From Phenylobacterium sp. (lineage in GTDB: Bacteria; Pseudomonadota; Alphaproteobacteria; Caulobacterales; Caulobacteraceae), in assembly GCF_030679875.1 (NCBI RefSeq), contig NZ_JAUXSP010000015.1:1-64000 (forward strand): DNA of 64,000 nucleotides. Direction: 5' to 3'. Shown here piece by piece: positions 43,118 through 52,265 of the stretch; position 1 is the first letter of the stretch, and every line of letters begins with the position of its first letter. The notes below the pieces were generated by a model. The model was not told where the DNA came from, ran no database searches, and saw only the letters and a list, made by a program, of their open reading frames with translations. The position numbers and the translations under genes are program-made.

Positions 43118-44296
43118 CTACCTGGCCGCCCCATGCACGGCGGTGAGAAAGGCCGAGCGGGCCGCCGAGAGGTCCTGGCCCGTGGCCCGGGGCCAGGCGG
43201 AGTTGATGACGATGACGAGGCCGTCGTCGCGGTAGGTGGTGATTGACTGGCCGAAGATGCCCGAGGCCTGATAGGCGCCGTCCTGGTTCATCCACCAGAA
43301 ATAGCCGTAGCCGGCCTCGCCATTGTCGATCTGGGCGCTGGTGGCCTCAGCCACCCAGCCTTCGGGCAGGACCGCCTTGCCGCCCGCCATGCCGCCCTCC
43401 AGCATGAACTGGCCCATGCGGCCATAGTCCCGCAGCGTCATGGAGATGCAGCAGCCCCCCCGCTCCAGGCCCGAGGGATCGAGCATCCAGATGGCGTCGC
43501 GCTCCATCCCATAGGGCTTCCAGATCTTCTCCGAGGCATAGGCCGACAGGCTCTTGCCGGTGGCCTTGGCCACCAGCACGCCGGCCAGGTCGGTTTCGCC
43601 GGTGTTGTAGTTGAACACCTCGCCCGGCGGATGGGCCCTGGGCAGGCGGCGCATATAGCTGACCATGGCGTTCATGCCGGGCTCGGCGGGCGTGGCGCCG
43701 GCGCTGGCCACGTCGGACTTCGGGTCGGTGTAGTCCTCGTTCCACTTCACGCCCGAGCTCATCATCAGGAGCTGGCGCACGGTGACCCCGTCATAGCCGG
43801 AGCCTTTCAGCTCGGGGATGTAGTCGGTGACCGGCGCGTTCAGGCCCGCGATCTTGCCGTCCTGGATGGCCGCGCCCACCAGGGTCGAGGTGAGCGACTT
43901 GGCCACCGAGAACGAGGTCCAGCGGTCGGCCGGCTGGCGGCCCAGGCCATAGCGCTCCAGCAGGATCTCGCCATCCTTGAGCACCAGGACGCCGGAGACG
44001 TTGAACGCCGCCATATAGGAGTCCACCGTCCAGCTCTGGCCGTCATGTTCGAAGGTCGGCGCGATCTGGCGATCAGCCATGGAGAGCGGCCGGACCGCCT
44101 CGCCGCGTTCGATGGTGTTGACCTGGAAGATGTCCTCGATGGTCCGGTAGCCTCGGCTCTGCAGCTCCGGCGACCACATCAGGAAGTTGGGCGTGGCCGG
44201 GTCGAGGGGAACCTGGGCCAGGGTGGGCGCGGCGGCCAGGCCAGCAGCGGCCACTGCGGCGGCGAGGGCGAGTTTCCGAGTCATGGGGCGAGTCAT
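43118..44296 (-). CDS. Exported serine hydrolase, class C beta-lactamase/NylB family
   Basis: A 392-residue periplasmic protein with signal peptide (KLALAAAVAAAGLAAAPTLA). The serine beta-lactamase-like domain has SxxK as SFSVAKS (Ser130, Lys133), the YxN-type motif as FNYNTGETD, and a late FGQSITTYRDDG instead of the usual KTG. The wording around SVAKSLTSTLVGAAI resembles 6-aminohexanoate-dimer hydrolase (NylB) and related esterases/amidases. Likely an amide or ester hydrolase rather than antibiotic resistance. Start ATG 44296 has AGGAAA seven bases upstream. It is divergent from the aldo/keto reductase. Confidence 0.85.
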   Translation of the reverse strand: MTRPMTRKLALAAAVAAAGLAAAPTLAQVPLDPATPNFLMWSPELQSRGYRTIEDIFQVNTIERGEAVRPLSMADRQIAPTFEHDGQSWTVDSYMAAFNVSGVLVLKDGEILLERYGLGRQPADRWTSFSVAKSLTSTLVGAAIQDGKIAGLNAPVTDYIPELKGSGYDGVTVRQLLMMSSGVKWNEDYTDPKSDVASAGATPAEPGMNAMVSYMRRLPRAHPPGEVFNYNTGETDLAGVLVAKATGKSLSAYASEKIWKPYGMERDAIWMLDPSGLERGGCCISMTLRDYGRMGQFMLEGGMAGGKAVLPEGWVAEATSAQIDNGEAGYGYFWWMNQDGAYQASGIFGQSITTYRDDGLVIVINSAWPRATGQDLSAARSAFLTAVHGAAR

Positions 44297-44470
44297 GCGA
44301 GCGTTTCCTGATGTTGTTTTGCAGCCAAGCTAGCCCATTGCGCGCGGGCCGCCAGCCACCGCGGCGCATGACGTTGCGGCGCCCTGGCCGTGCGGGTGGC
44401 GGGACGTCGCAAAGCGGTGCTATCCCGGGGGCCAATCAGAAACCTGACCACACCACTGGGGAGAAACGTC

Positions 44471-45487
44471 ATGGGCAACAAGCGACTGGGCCGCAGCGCC
44501 ATCGCCGTTTCCGACATCTGCATGGGCACCATGACCTTCGGCGGCCAGGCCGACGAGGCCATGGCTCACCGCATCCTCGACAAGTCCTTTGAGGCCGGCA
44601 TCAACTTCTATGACACCGCCGAGAACTATCCCGTGCCCCCCAGCCCCGAATGGGCCGGCCGCACCGAGGAGATCTTCGGCCGCTGGCTGAAGACCAAGAA
44701 CCGCGACGCCGTCATCGTCGCCACCAAGGTCTGCGGACCGAGCCACGGCTGGATCAAGGGCTCCATGCGGGCCGGCATGACCGCGCTCGACCGCCACAAC
44801 ATCACCCGCGCCATCGAGGGCAGCCTGACCCGCATGGATGTGGACTATGTCGACCTCTACCAGACCCACTGGCCCGACCACGGCACCGGCTATGAGGAGA
44901 CCCTGCGCACCCTCGATGACCTGGTCCAGGCCGGCAAGGTGCGTGTCATCGGCTGCTCCAACGAAACCAGCTGGGGCCTGACCAAATCAGTCGCGGTCGC
45001 CGAGCGCGAGGGCACGGTGCGCTATGAGACCATCCAGAACAATTTCAGCCTGAACAACCGCCGCTTCGAAGACGAACTGGCCCAGGCCTGCCGCCAGGAG
45101 GGCGTCAGCCTGATCCCCTATTCGCCCCTGGCCGGCGGGGTGCTGTCAGGCAAGTACAAGGACGGAGCCCGGCCCGAAGGCGCGCGCTTCTCCAACTATC
45201 TGAACCTGGGCGGACGTCAGGCGGCCATGGCCAAGCGCTTCGTCAATGACAGGAGCCTGGAGGCCACCGACCGCTTCGCCGCCATCGCCGCCGAGGCCGG
45301 CATCTCGCTGGTCACCCTGGCGACCGCCTGGAGCAAGCAGCACGACTTCGTCGCCTCCACCATCGTCGGCGCGACCCACGAAGACCAACTCCCCGACATC
45401 CTGGCGGCCATGGACCTGACCCTGAGCGACGAGGTGATGAAGGCCATCGACAAGGTGTCGAAGGAGATCCTGTACCCGATGGGGTGA
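44471..45487 (+). CDS. Aldo/keto reductase
   Basis: A 338-residue NADPH-dependent reductase with an (alpha/beta)8 barrel. The start GNKRLGRSAIAVSDICMGTMTFGG is the usual AKR strand, with catalytic NFYDTAENY (Asp and Tyr), Lys in VATKVCGPSHG, and the His in YQTHWPDH. The sequence resembles the Tas/YghZ group. GGGGAG lies eight bases before ATG 44471; upstream in-frame sequence is not conserved-looking. Substrate unknown; carbonyl detoxification is common in this family. Confidence 0.9.
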   Translation: MGNKRLGRSAIAVSDICMGTMTFGGQADEAMAHRILDKSFEAGINFYDTAENYPVPPSPEWAGRTEEIFGRWLKTKNRDAVIVATKVCGPSHGWIKGSMRAGMTALDRHNITRAIEGSLTRMDVDYVDLYQTHWPDHGTGYEETLRTLDDLVQAGKVRVIGCSNETSWGLTKSVAVAEREGTVRYETIQNNFSLNNRRFEDELAQACRQEGVSLIPYSPLAGGVLSGKYKDGARPEGARFSNYLNLGGRQAAMAKRFVNDRSLEATDRFAAIAAEAGISLVTLATAWSKQHDFVASTIVGATHEDQLPDILAAMDLTLSDEVMKAIDKVSKEILYPMG

Positions 45488-45503
45488 CGGGCGAAGCCGG
45501 CGC

Positions 45504-45971
45504 TCAGCCTCGGCGGAGCGCCGCGCCCCAGATGGCCAGGTTGCAGGCGAACTGGCCGGGCTCCGTGGCCTCCAGCCGGATGGAGATCGGCACCATGCAG
45601 GGGCCGACATGCTCAGGCGTGGCGGTGTACTGGGTGGCCATCCCGTCCATGATCAGGGGGCGGATGATGTTCATGTCGGTGCGATACTTCATCTCCTCCA
45701 CGAAGGGCGGAACATAGACGACGTTCTCCGGCACGCGGGGTCCGCCGAACTCTTCGGGCAGCAACAGGAGCTCGACCAGCACGCCCTCCTCCACCAGGGC
45801 CTTGGCCTTCTGCGGTGAGTCCACATACGACCAGTCAGGGCCGAGGGGCTCCCCCTGATTAGGCTCGTAGCCCGCCTCTCGGAGAAGCTGGTCAGCAAAC
45901 GCCTTGGCGTCGTGGTCCCCTGATGCGGCCGGGCTGAACCATCGGCGGAGTCGTTGAAAGAGATCGTTCAC
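45504..45971 (-). CDS. Uncharacterised 155-residue protein
   Basis: A cytoplasmic protein without signal or membrane helix. An N-terminal basic helix (LFQRLRRWF) is followed by an acidic helical part and then a strand-rich second half including LLLPEEFGGPRVPENVVYVPPFVEEM and HVGPCMVPISIRLEATEPG. I do not recognise the family. GTG 45971 has GAGGG eight bases upstream; TTG 45977 is less likely. It converges with the aldo/keto reductase gene with 16 bases between stops. Confidence 0.6.
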   Translation of the reverse strand: MNDLFQRLRRWFSPAASGDHDAKAFADQLLREAGYEPNQGEPLGPDWSYVDSPQKAKALVEEGVLVELLLLPEEFGGPRVPENVVYVPPFVEEMKYRTDMNIIRPLIMDGMATQYTATPEHVGPCMVPISIRLEATEPGQFACNLAIWGAALRRG

Positions 45972-46159
45972 GGCCAAACCCTCTATGCCGCTGAAGTCAG
46001 GCCAAGCGGCTGTAAATCAGGGACACACACCAATTTCACAGCTTAGCTTACGCCAGGAGATATGGGCGCAAGAAGGACTGGAGAGACCAACGCCGAGCGG
46101 GAAAATTTTGTACGGGTCCCCAGTTCCCAGTTTCAGCCCATCCTCTTCCGCCATTGACC

Positions 46160-46558
46160 TCAGGGCATCAGGCGGGCGACATCCTTGCACGATACCTCAA
46201 AGAGGTCTGACCCGGCATGCAACATCAGGCGACCACTGATCTTGTTGAATATGCCCGAGGAATCTTTGCTACCAAGTTCACTGATAATAATCTGATCTCC
46301 GAGATCATCAAGGTCTGAGTAGTATTGCGCGTAGGGTTCGGTCAGCCGGAATTCGCCGTAAGACTTGCTCCATGCTGTCACGTAGAAGGGGTGCTTGGTC
46401 ACGCTGGCTGCAAGGGCATCAACGGGAACAAGCGTCTCAGGTTTTCCGACCTCCTGCACCGTTCCTTTGCATAGGAGTGAAGTCGTGCTCCTAGAGCACG
46501 CGGACAGCAGCAAAGCCGCAGCAGCAGCACCTACAGGCAGCACAATCCGAAGTCTCAT
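46160..46558 (-). CDS. Uncharacterised small lipoprotein
   Basis: A 132-residue protein with a clear lipoprotein signal, MRLRIVLPVG then AAAAALLLSAC, lipidated at Cys21. The mature part has two more cysteines (LLCKGTVQE and EVSCKDV), likely a disulfide, and a small beta-rich domain with AYYSDLDDLGDQIIISEL-type sequence. No family recognised. Codon use is less GC-rich than that of its neighbours, and the 190 bases downstream are also less GC-rich, suggesting recent acquisition. Start ATG 46558 has GGAG eight bases upstream. Confidence 0.65.
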   Translation of the reverse strand: MRLRIVLPVGAAAAALLLSACSRSTTSLLCKGTVQEVGKPETLVPVDALAASVTKHPFYVTAWSKSYGEFRLTEPYAQYYSDLDDLGDQIIISELGSKDSSGIFNKISGRLMLHAGSDLFEVSCKDVARLMP

Positions 46559-46742
46559 TGCCCCAACTCCGCAGCTCCAGCCTGACCATAGGCGAAACGA
46601 TTGCGATCTGAAATCAACGTGCTGACGCAAGGCCCCTAGGAGCGGACGCGCGGTTTTCACCCGCTAGACGCCTCCCCCGCCTTGCCCCTAACGTCCGCGC
46701 CGAACCGCGGCATCATCTGCGGGCGCGCGACTGGGGAAACAC

Positions 46743-47132
46743 ATGTTTAATCACATCATGGTCGGGACCAACGATATCGAGCGGTCCAAGGCGTTTTATG
46801 ACGCCGTGCTGGCGACGCTGGGGGCCGGGCAGCCGGTGGCCAATGCGGCGCCCACCGGGCACAAGCGGCTGTTCTATATCCACAACGGCTCGGTCTTCTG
46901 CGTCAGCGAGCCGATCAATGGTGAGAAGGCCAGCTTCGGCAATGGCGGCACCATCGGCTTCAAGTGCGACAGCCCTGAACAGGTGAAGACCTTCCACGAC
47001 GTGGCCGTGGCCCATGGCGGGGTCTCCATCGAGGACCCGCCGGGCCTGCGCGAAGGCGGCATGGGGGCGCTGCACCTGTCCTATGTGCGCGATCCCGACG
47101 GCAACAAGCTGTGCGCCCTCTACCGGCCGTAA
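46743..47132 (+). CDS. VOC-family (glyoxalase-like) protein
   Basis: A 129-residue vicinal oxygen chelate protein. Conserved start MFNHIMVGTNDIERSKAFYDAVL places metal His4, and the second half ends with LHLSYVRDPDGNKLCALY, with the usual acidic ligand region. Function could be glyoxalase-type isomerisation, ring cleavage or small-molecule binding; the family does not tell. It converges with the FAD oxidoreductase gene. Confidence 0.88.
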   Translation: MFNHIMVGTNDIERSKAFYDAVLATLGAGQPVANAAPTGHKRLFYIHNGSVFCVSEPINGEKASFGNGGTIGFKCDSPEQVKTFHDVAVAHGGVSIEDPPGLREGGMGALHLSYVRDPDGNKLCALYRP

Positions 47133-47160
47133 GCCACTAGACGCCCCTGGCCGCGTCGCT

Positions 47161-48096
47161 TCAGGATGCGGCCAGCATCAGCCCGGCGAGGTCGTGGCCT
47201 GAGCGCCAGGCGGCCTCGACCCGGGCGCGGGCCAACCAGTCGCCGCAGGCGCCGATCCACATCTCCGCCGACCACAGGGGCGCGCCGCCCTGCGCTGTGG
47301 TGCGGGCATAGCGCCAGCGGTGGGCCTGGAGGCTGAGGCGCGCCGGCAGGGGTTGGCCCTCGGCCTTGGCCAGGAGGTCCAGCAGGGCCTCGGCGACCGT
47401 GTCGGCGGCGTCTTCCAGATGATCACGGGACCAGTCGGGCGAGGCCTGCAGCACCCAGGCCTCAGGCCCGGTGCGGCCGGGCTTGGCGCTGTTGCGGGCG
47501 GCCCAGGCCAGCGGCCCGGCCTCGCGCACCACATCGGGCAAGGTCAGGGGCGCGGCGAAGGCGGCCATCACGGTCCAGCAGGGCTCGGAGATCACGGCGG
47601 CGGCCTGGGCGGCCATGTCGGGCGCCACCTCGGCCAGCAGCGCGGCGGCCTGTTCGCTGGGGGTGGCGACCACCACGGCGTCAGCGCTCAAGGGCGCAAA
47701 CCCCTCCCCGCCCAGGCGCCAGGCCTCGCCGGCCCGCGCGATCTCGTCCACGCGGGCCTGCCAGGTGACGTCGAGCCCCTGGGCCATGGCGCGGATCGGC
47801 GCGTTCATGCCGGGAACCCCCACCATCGCCTCGGGTCCGGCCGCAGGCCAGGGCGCGGCGACGCCGGCCTCGACCCAGGCGGCGGCGCGCTCGGCGAAGG
47901 CGGGATCACGGACGGTGAAGAACTGGGCCCCGTGGTCGAAGCTGACCTCGCCGGCCTCAAGTGCGGTGCGCCGGGTGGACATGCGCCCGCCGGGACCCCG
48001 GCCCTTGTCGAGCACCTGGACGGCGTGGCCCGCCGCGCTGAGCGCCTGGGCGCAGGAGAGGCCGGCCATGCCGGCGCCGATGACGGCGATCTTCAT
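47161..48096 (-). CDS. FAD-dependent amine oxidase-like protein (renalase-like)
   Basis: A 311-residue flavoprotein starting MKIAVIGAGMAGLSCAQAL with the GxGxxG FAD loop, then VLDKGRGPGGRMSTRR (the GG-doublet motif of NAD(P)/amine oxidases) and a C-terminal WIGACGDWLARARVEAAWRSG that closes the FAD site. Its shortness and motif wording match the renalase-like bacterial group. It begins 14 bases after the ABC permease stop and is probably the last gene of that operon. Substrate unknown. Confidence 0.85.
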   Translation of the reverse strand: MKIAVIGAGMAGLSCAQALSAAGHAVQVLDKGRGPGGRMSTRRTALEAGEVSFDHGAQFFTVRDPAFAERAAAWVEAGVAAPWPAAGPEAMVGVPGMNAPIRAMAQGLDVTWQARVDEIARAGEAWRLGGEGFAPLSADAVVVATPSEQAAALLAEVAPDMAAQAAAVISEPCWTVMAAFAAPLTLPDVVREAGPLAWAARNSAKPGRTGPEAWVLQASPDWSRDHLEDAADTVAEALLDLLAKAEGQPLPARLSLQAHRWRYARTTAQGGAPLWSAEMWIGACGDWLARARVEAAWRSGHDLAGLMLAAS

Positions 48097-48110
48097 CTGT
48101 CTCTTATCCT

Positions 48111-50627
48111 TCAGCCGGCTTCGCGCAGCACGGCGGCCGGCCTGCGCGACAGGGCCGCAAAGGCCGCGAGCGCCCCGCCGATGACGCCCAGCGCCGTCGT
48201 GCCGCCGAGAATGCCTAAGATCACCGGCCAGTCGACGCTCCAGGCGGCGTTGAAGACCTGGGTCACCACCGGCCAGGCGCCGGCCGCGCCGAGCGCTGCG
48301 CCGGCGATCCCGGCGATCACGCCCACCAGGCCGTACTCCACCAGATAGGCGGTGACGATCTGGCCCCGGGTTCCGCCCAGCACCTTGAGCGTCGCGGCCT
48401 CCCGGGCGCGGAAGCGGGCGCCAGCCGCAATGGCGCCGATCAGCACCAGGACGCCGGCGGCGCCGGCCACGGCGGCAGCGCCGCGGATGGCGAGCGCCAG
48501 GCGGTCGAACAGGGTGGCGGCCTGTTCCAGCTGGTCGCGGATGCTGATGACATTGACGCTGGCGAAATCGGCGGCCAGGCCCTGGGTGACGGCGGCCTCC
48601 TCGTCGCGGCTCGCCATGGCGATGGCCACGTGCCGGGGGCTAGCACCTGCGATGGCGCCGGTGTTCAGAATGACGCCGAAATTGGCCCCAAAGCCGCCCC
48701 AGTCCACCTCTCGAAGCACCGCGATGCGGGCGTCGATCTCCCGGCCCAGGACCTGCAGGGTGATCATGTCGCCGACCTTCAGTCCTGCGCCCTTGGCGGC
48801 GTCCTGCTCGAAGGCCACCAGGGGCGGGCCGGCATAGTCGGGCGTCCACCAGGCGCCGGCGGTGACCTTTGAGGCCTCTGGCGCCCCGTCCAGGGCCGAC
48901 AGGGTCAGGTCCTCGTCAAAGGCCCAACGTTCGCCCCGGTCAATGGACTCGATGTCCACCGGCTGTCCCTTCAGGCGGGTGATGCGGCCGGTGAGCAGCG
49001 GCAGGCGGTTATAGCGGTCTATCCCCGGCTCATTGAGGGCCTCGACGATCACCGCGTCGAAGGCCGCCGTGCGCTCGCCGGGGATCTCGGTGAAGACCAG
49101 CGAGGGCGCGGTGGCCGGCGCCACCACGCTGACCTGGGCCAGCAGGCTCGACTGGATCAGGACGATGGCGCTGAGCAGGGCGACGCCGAGGCCGATGGCG
49201 GGCGTGGCTGTGCGGGCGGCCGAGCGCGGACCGGCGAGGTTGGCGAGACCCAGGCGCACCGCGCCCCGGGCGAAGCGGCGCACGCGGCCCGCCCCCCAGG
49301 CGGCCGCCAGGCCCAACAGGCTGAGCGCGAGGAAGGCGCCGGCCGCCCCGCCGATCAGACCTGCGGCCGCCCAACGGCTAGGCGCGGTGAGGATGGCCAG
49401 ACCCGCGAGGCCGAGCGCCGCGGCCACCGCCAGGGCGGTCTCCAGGCTGAGGCTCGGGCGCCCCGACATCTCCTTGCGGAACAGGGACGAGGGCGGCGTG
49501 GTCCGGGCCCGGGCCAGAGGCCACAGGGAAAAGGCCGCCGCCGCCAGCAGCCCGAAGGCCGCGGCGCGGAACAGGGGTTCGGGATAGACGGCGAACAGGG
49601 CCGGAATGGGCAGCTGCTCGGCGGCCAGGGCGCCGATCACCAGGGGCGTCGCAGCCCCTATGGCCAGACCGATGGCGACGCCCAGCAGGGCCAGGACGCC
49701 GATCTGGATCAGATAGATGTCGCGGATCAGGACGCCTTGCGCGCCCAGCGCCTTGAGGGTGGCGATGGAGGCCTTGCGCCCCTCCAGATAGGCCGAGACC
49801 GCCCCGCCGACGCCCAGGCCGCCGGCCACCAGGGAGGCCAGGCCGATGAAGCCCAGAAAGTATTCCAGCTGGTCGATCAGCCGGCCGGCGCCGGCGGCGG
49901 CCTCGGACCGGTCGCGGGCCTCGAACACGGCGTCGGGAAAGGCCTCGCGCACCTCTTCGATCACCACCTTGGGGTCGGCGTCTGCGGGCAGCAGGACCCG
50001 CACCGCCTCGCCAAACAGGCCGCCGGCGCCCAGCAGGCCCGCGGCCTCCACCGTCGTCACATCGGTGAGCACCCGGGGACCCAGCGCAAAGCCCCGGCCG
50101 ATCCGGTCAGGCTCGGAGATCAGCACGGCGCCAACCCGCAAGGTACGCCCGCCGACGGCGAAGGTGTCGCCGGGCTTCAGGTCCAGCCGGTCGAGCAAGG
50201 CCTGCTCCACCGCCGCGCCGGGTACGCCGCCTGCCGGCGCCAGGGCCGCGGCCAGACTTTCAGCGCCCTCCAGCTGGACGACGCCGACCAGGGGATAGCC
50301 GTCGGCCACCCCGCGCACATCCACCAGCCGTCGCTGACCCGCCGGGGTCTCCGCCATGGCGTTGGCCCGGACGGAATAGACGCTGGGACCAAGGCCCGCG
50401 AAGGCGGTCCGCTCGTCGTCGGTGAAGCGCCGCTGGTCGACGCTGAACACCACATCGCCCCCGAGGATCTCCCGGGACTGGCTGGCCAGACCCTGGCGAA
50501 AGGCCTCGGCCGTGGAGCCGGCCGCGGCGATGGCCGCCACGCCTAGCGCCAGGCAGGCGAGGAAGATGCGGAACCCCGCGACCCCGCTCCTCAGCTCCCG
50601 CCCGGCGAACCGCAGGGCGAGCCTCAT
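48111..50627 (-). CDS. ABC transporter permease, FtsX/YbbP family
   Basis: An 838-residue inner-membrane protein with the duplicated FtsX/MacB architecture of YbbP: a first helix near 15-35, a periplasmic domain, three helices at about 250-385, a linker, a further helix block (400-480), another periplasmic domain and three C-terminal helices (about 705-825). The start codon overlaps the stop of the ATPase gene (ATGA), so the two subunits are coupled. In E. coli the YbbAP pair lies next to tesA and may extract lipophilic molecules; the same arrangement is seen here. Confidence 0.9.
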   Translation of the reverse strand: MRLALRFAGRELRSGVAGFRIFLACLALGVAAIAAAGSTAEAFRQGLASQSREILGGDVVFSVDQRRFTDDERTAFAGLGPSVYSVRANAMAETPAGQRRLVDVRGVADGYPLVGVVQLEGAESLAAALAPAGGVPGAAVEQALLDRLDLKPGDTFAVGGRTLRVGAVLISEPDRIGRGFALGPRVLTDVTTVEAAGLLGAGGLFGEAVRVLLPADADPKVVIEEVREAFPDAVFEARDRSEAAAGAGRLIDQLEYFLGFIGLASLVAGGLGVGGAVSAYLEGRKASIATLKALGAQGVLIRDIYLIQIGVLALLGVAIGLAIGAATPLVIGALAAEQLPIPALFAVYPEPLFRAAAFGLLAAAAFSLWPLARARTTPPSSLFRKEMSGRPSLSLETALAVAAALGLAGLAILTAPSRWAAAGLIGGAAGAFLALSLLGLAAAWGAGRVRRFARGAVRLGLANLAGPRSAARTATPAIGLGVALLSAIVLIQSSLLAQVSVVAPATAPSLVFTEIPGERTAAFDAVIVEALNEPGIDRYNRLPLLTGRITRLKGQPVDIESIDRGERWAFDEDLTLSALDGAPEASKVTAGAWWTPDYAGPPLVAFEQDAAKGAGLKVGDMITLQVLGREIDARIAVLREVDWGGFGANFGVILNTGAIAGASPRHVAIAMASRDEEAAVTQGLAADFASVNVISIRDQLEQAATLFDRLALAIRGAAAVAGAAGVLVLIGAIAAGARFRAREAATLKVLGGTRGQIVTAYLVEYGLVGVIAGIAGAALGAAGAWPVVTQVFNAAWSVDWPVILGILGGTTALGVIGGALAAFAALSRRPAAVLREAG

Positions 50628-51331
50628 GCGTGAGCCTCGGCAGGTGTTGGGACAATCAGGCCGTCGGCCATGCGCACGATACGGTCGGCGCGGGCGGCCA
50701 GGGTCTCGTCGTGGGTGACCAGGACCAGGGCTGCGCCGGCCTGAGCCAGCAGATCGAACATCAGATCAGCCACCATGGCGCCGTTGGCGGCGTCGAGATT
50801 TCCGGTCGGCTCGTCGGCGAACAGCAGCTCGGGCCGAACCGTCAGCGCGCGGGCGAGCGCCACCCGCTGCTGCTCGCCCCCCGACAGCTGGTGCGGATAG
50901 TGGGTGAGCCGGGCGCCCAGCCCGACCTTGTCCAGCCAGTCCTCGGCCTCGGACATGGCGTCGGCCCGCCCCGCCAGCTCCAGGGGGGCGGCGACATTTT
51001 CGCGGGCGGTCATGTTGGGCAGCAGATGGAAGCTCTGGAAGACCAGCCCCACCCGGCCACGGCGCAGGCGGGCGCGGCCGTCCTCGTCCAGGGCGCCGAG
51101 ATCCTGGCCAAACAGGCGCACGTTCCCGCTGGTCGGCGTCTCCAGCCCGGCGGCCACCGAGATCAGCGATGACTTGCCCGAGCCCGACGGGCCGATCACC
51201 GCCACCGTCTCCCCGGCCGAGACGGTCAGATCGACCCCGCGAAGGATGTTCACCGGACCGGCCACGGAGGGCAGGCTGAGCGTCAGGGACTGGACGGCCA
51301 GAGGCGGGGATGGGGGCAGGTTTTCGGTCAT
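50624..51331 (-). CDS. ABC transporter ATP-binding protein (YbbA/LolD type)
   Basis: A 235-residue ATPase of the MacB/LolD/YbbA class. Walker A is GPSGSGKSS (47-55), the signature [15 protein letters not shown], Walker [13 protein letters not shown], and the switch His in LVLVTHDE. I chose ATG 51331 to begin MTENLPPSP; 86 further codons open upstream are not conserved-looking. It overlaps the permease gene by four bases and is divergent from the TesA-like esterase gene, with 67 bases between starts. Confidence 0.93.
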   Translation of the reverse strand: MTENLPPSPPLAVQSLTLSLPSVAGPVNILRGVDLTVSAGETVAVIGPSGSGKSSLISVAAGLETPTSGNVRLFGQDLGALDEDGRARLRRGRVGLVFQSFHLLPNMTARENVAAPLELAGRADAMSEAEDWLDKVGLGARLTHYPHQLSGGEQQRVALARALTVRPELLFADEPTGNLDAANGAMVADLMFDLLAQAGAALVLVTHDETLAARADRIVRMADGLIVPTPAEAHA

Positions 51332-51398
51332 GGGGCTCCCGATGGCGGGCTTAAGCGTTCCATGCCCGCCCGGTCGCCCTATATGGGGAAGCACAGCC

Positions 51399-52103
51399 AT
51401 GATCGCACCCCGAACCTTGCTCTCCCGTCGAACTGTTCTGCTGGGCGCCCTGGCGCTGGGCGCGGCGGCCTGTGGACGCGAGACTGAACAGCCCGCGCCG
51501 CCGGCCAAACCGGGCGCGGCGCCGCCATCGCCTGAGCCGGACGCCAGCGCCGACCTGCCGGTGGTCGCCCTGTTGGGAGACTCCATCACCGCCGGCTACG
51601 GGCTGCCCGCCCGTGAGGCCCTGCCCGCCCAACTGGAGGCGGCGCTCACGGCCGCGGGAACGCCCGTGCGGGTGCGGGCGGCCGGCGTTTCCGGCGACAC
51701 CACTGCGGGCGCCCTGGCCCGGGTCGACTTCAGCATCCAGGACGACACCGATCTCTGCATCGTGGCGCTGGGCGGCAACGACCTGCTGCAGGGGATCGAG
51801 CCGGCCCGCATGCGCGCCAGTCTGGAGGCGATCATCACCCGACTGCAGGCCCGCGGCGTGCCCGTTCTGCTCGCCGGCATGCAGGCGCCCCCCAGCTACG
51901 GCGCCTACGCCGCCGATTTCGCCGCGGTGTTCGAAGACCTCGCCCGCGCCTATGAGGTCCCGCTCTACCCCTTCCTGCTCGACGGCGTCGCCCTGGACCC
52001 CGACCTAAACCAGCCTGACGGCATCCATCCCAATGCGGCCGGGGTGAAGATCATCGCCCAGCGCCTCGCCCCGGCGGTCACGGCGGCGTTAGCGGGGGAC
52101 TAG
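51399..52103 (+). CDS. GDSL-type arylesterase/lysophospholipase (TesA-like), lipoprotein
   Basis: A 234-residue SGNH hydrolase. The N-terminus has a twin-arginine-like SRRTVLLGA and a lipobox GAAAC (Cys25), then a Pro/Ala-rich linker. SGNH blocks: block I GDSITAGYG with Ser62, block II AAGVSGDTTAG, block III GGNDLLQG, and block V DGIHPNAAG supplying Asp and His. It probably hydrolyses acyl or aryl esters or lysophospholipids in the periplasm. The divergent YbbA/YbbP-like genes reproduce the tesA-ybbAP neighbourhood of E. coli. Confidence 0.9.
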   Translation: MIAPRTLLSRRTVLLGALALGAAACGRETEQPAPPAKPGAAPPSPEPDASADLPVVALLGDSITAGYGLPAREALPAQLEAALTAAGTPVRVRAAGVSGDTTAGALARVDFSIQDDTDLCIVALGGNDLLQGIEPARMRASLEAIITRLQARGVPVLLAGMQAPPSYGAYAADFAAVFEDLARAYEVPLYPFLLDGVALDPDLNQPDGIHPNAAGVKIIAQRLAPAVTAALAGD

Positions 52104-52159
52104 GAGGCGTCCTACCCGATTGGTCAGGACTGGCCGAAGGATGAAAGACGCAAGGCCAA

Positions 52160-52187
52160 TTGTTCTCTTTTTGTTCTTTACTTTAAT
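52160..52187 (+). promoter_or_regulatory. AT-rich sigma-70 promoter of the toxin locus
   Basis: TTGTTC (52160-52165), 16 bases, TTTAAT (52182-52187), in a pyrimidine/AT-rich stretch quite unlike the surrounding DNA. It precedes the toxin-like gene by about 75 bases to ATG 52266. Confidence 0.5.
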
Positions 52188-52265
52188 TGCCGCTCGTGAG
52201 AACGTCGTGCGGTGGTGGCGACCTTAAAGGCGCGCCCCTCGCGTTCAACAACTTGGTGGGGCGAC

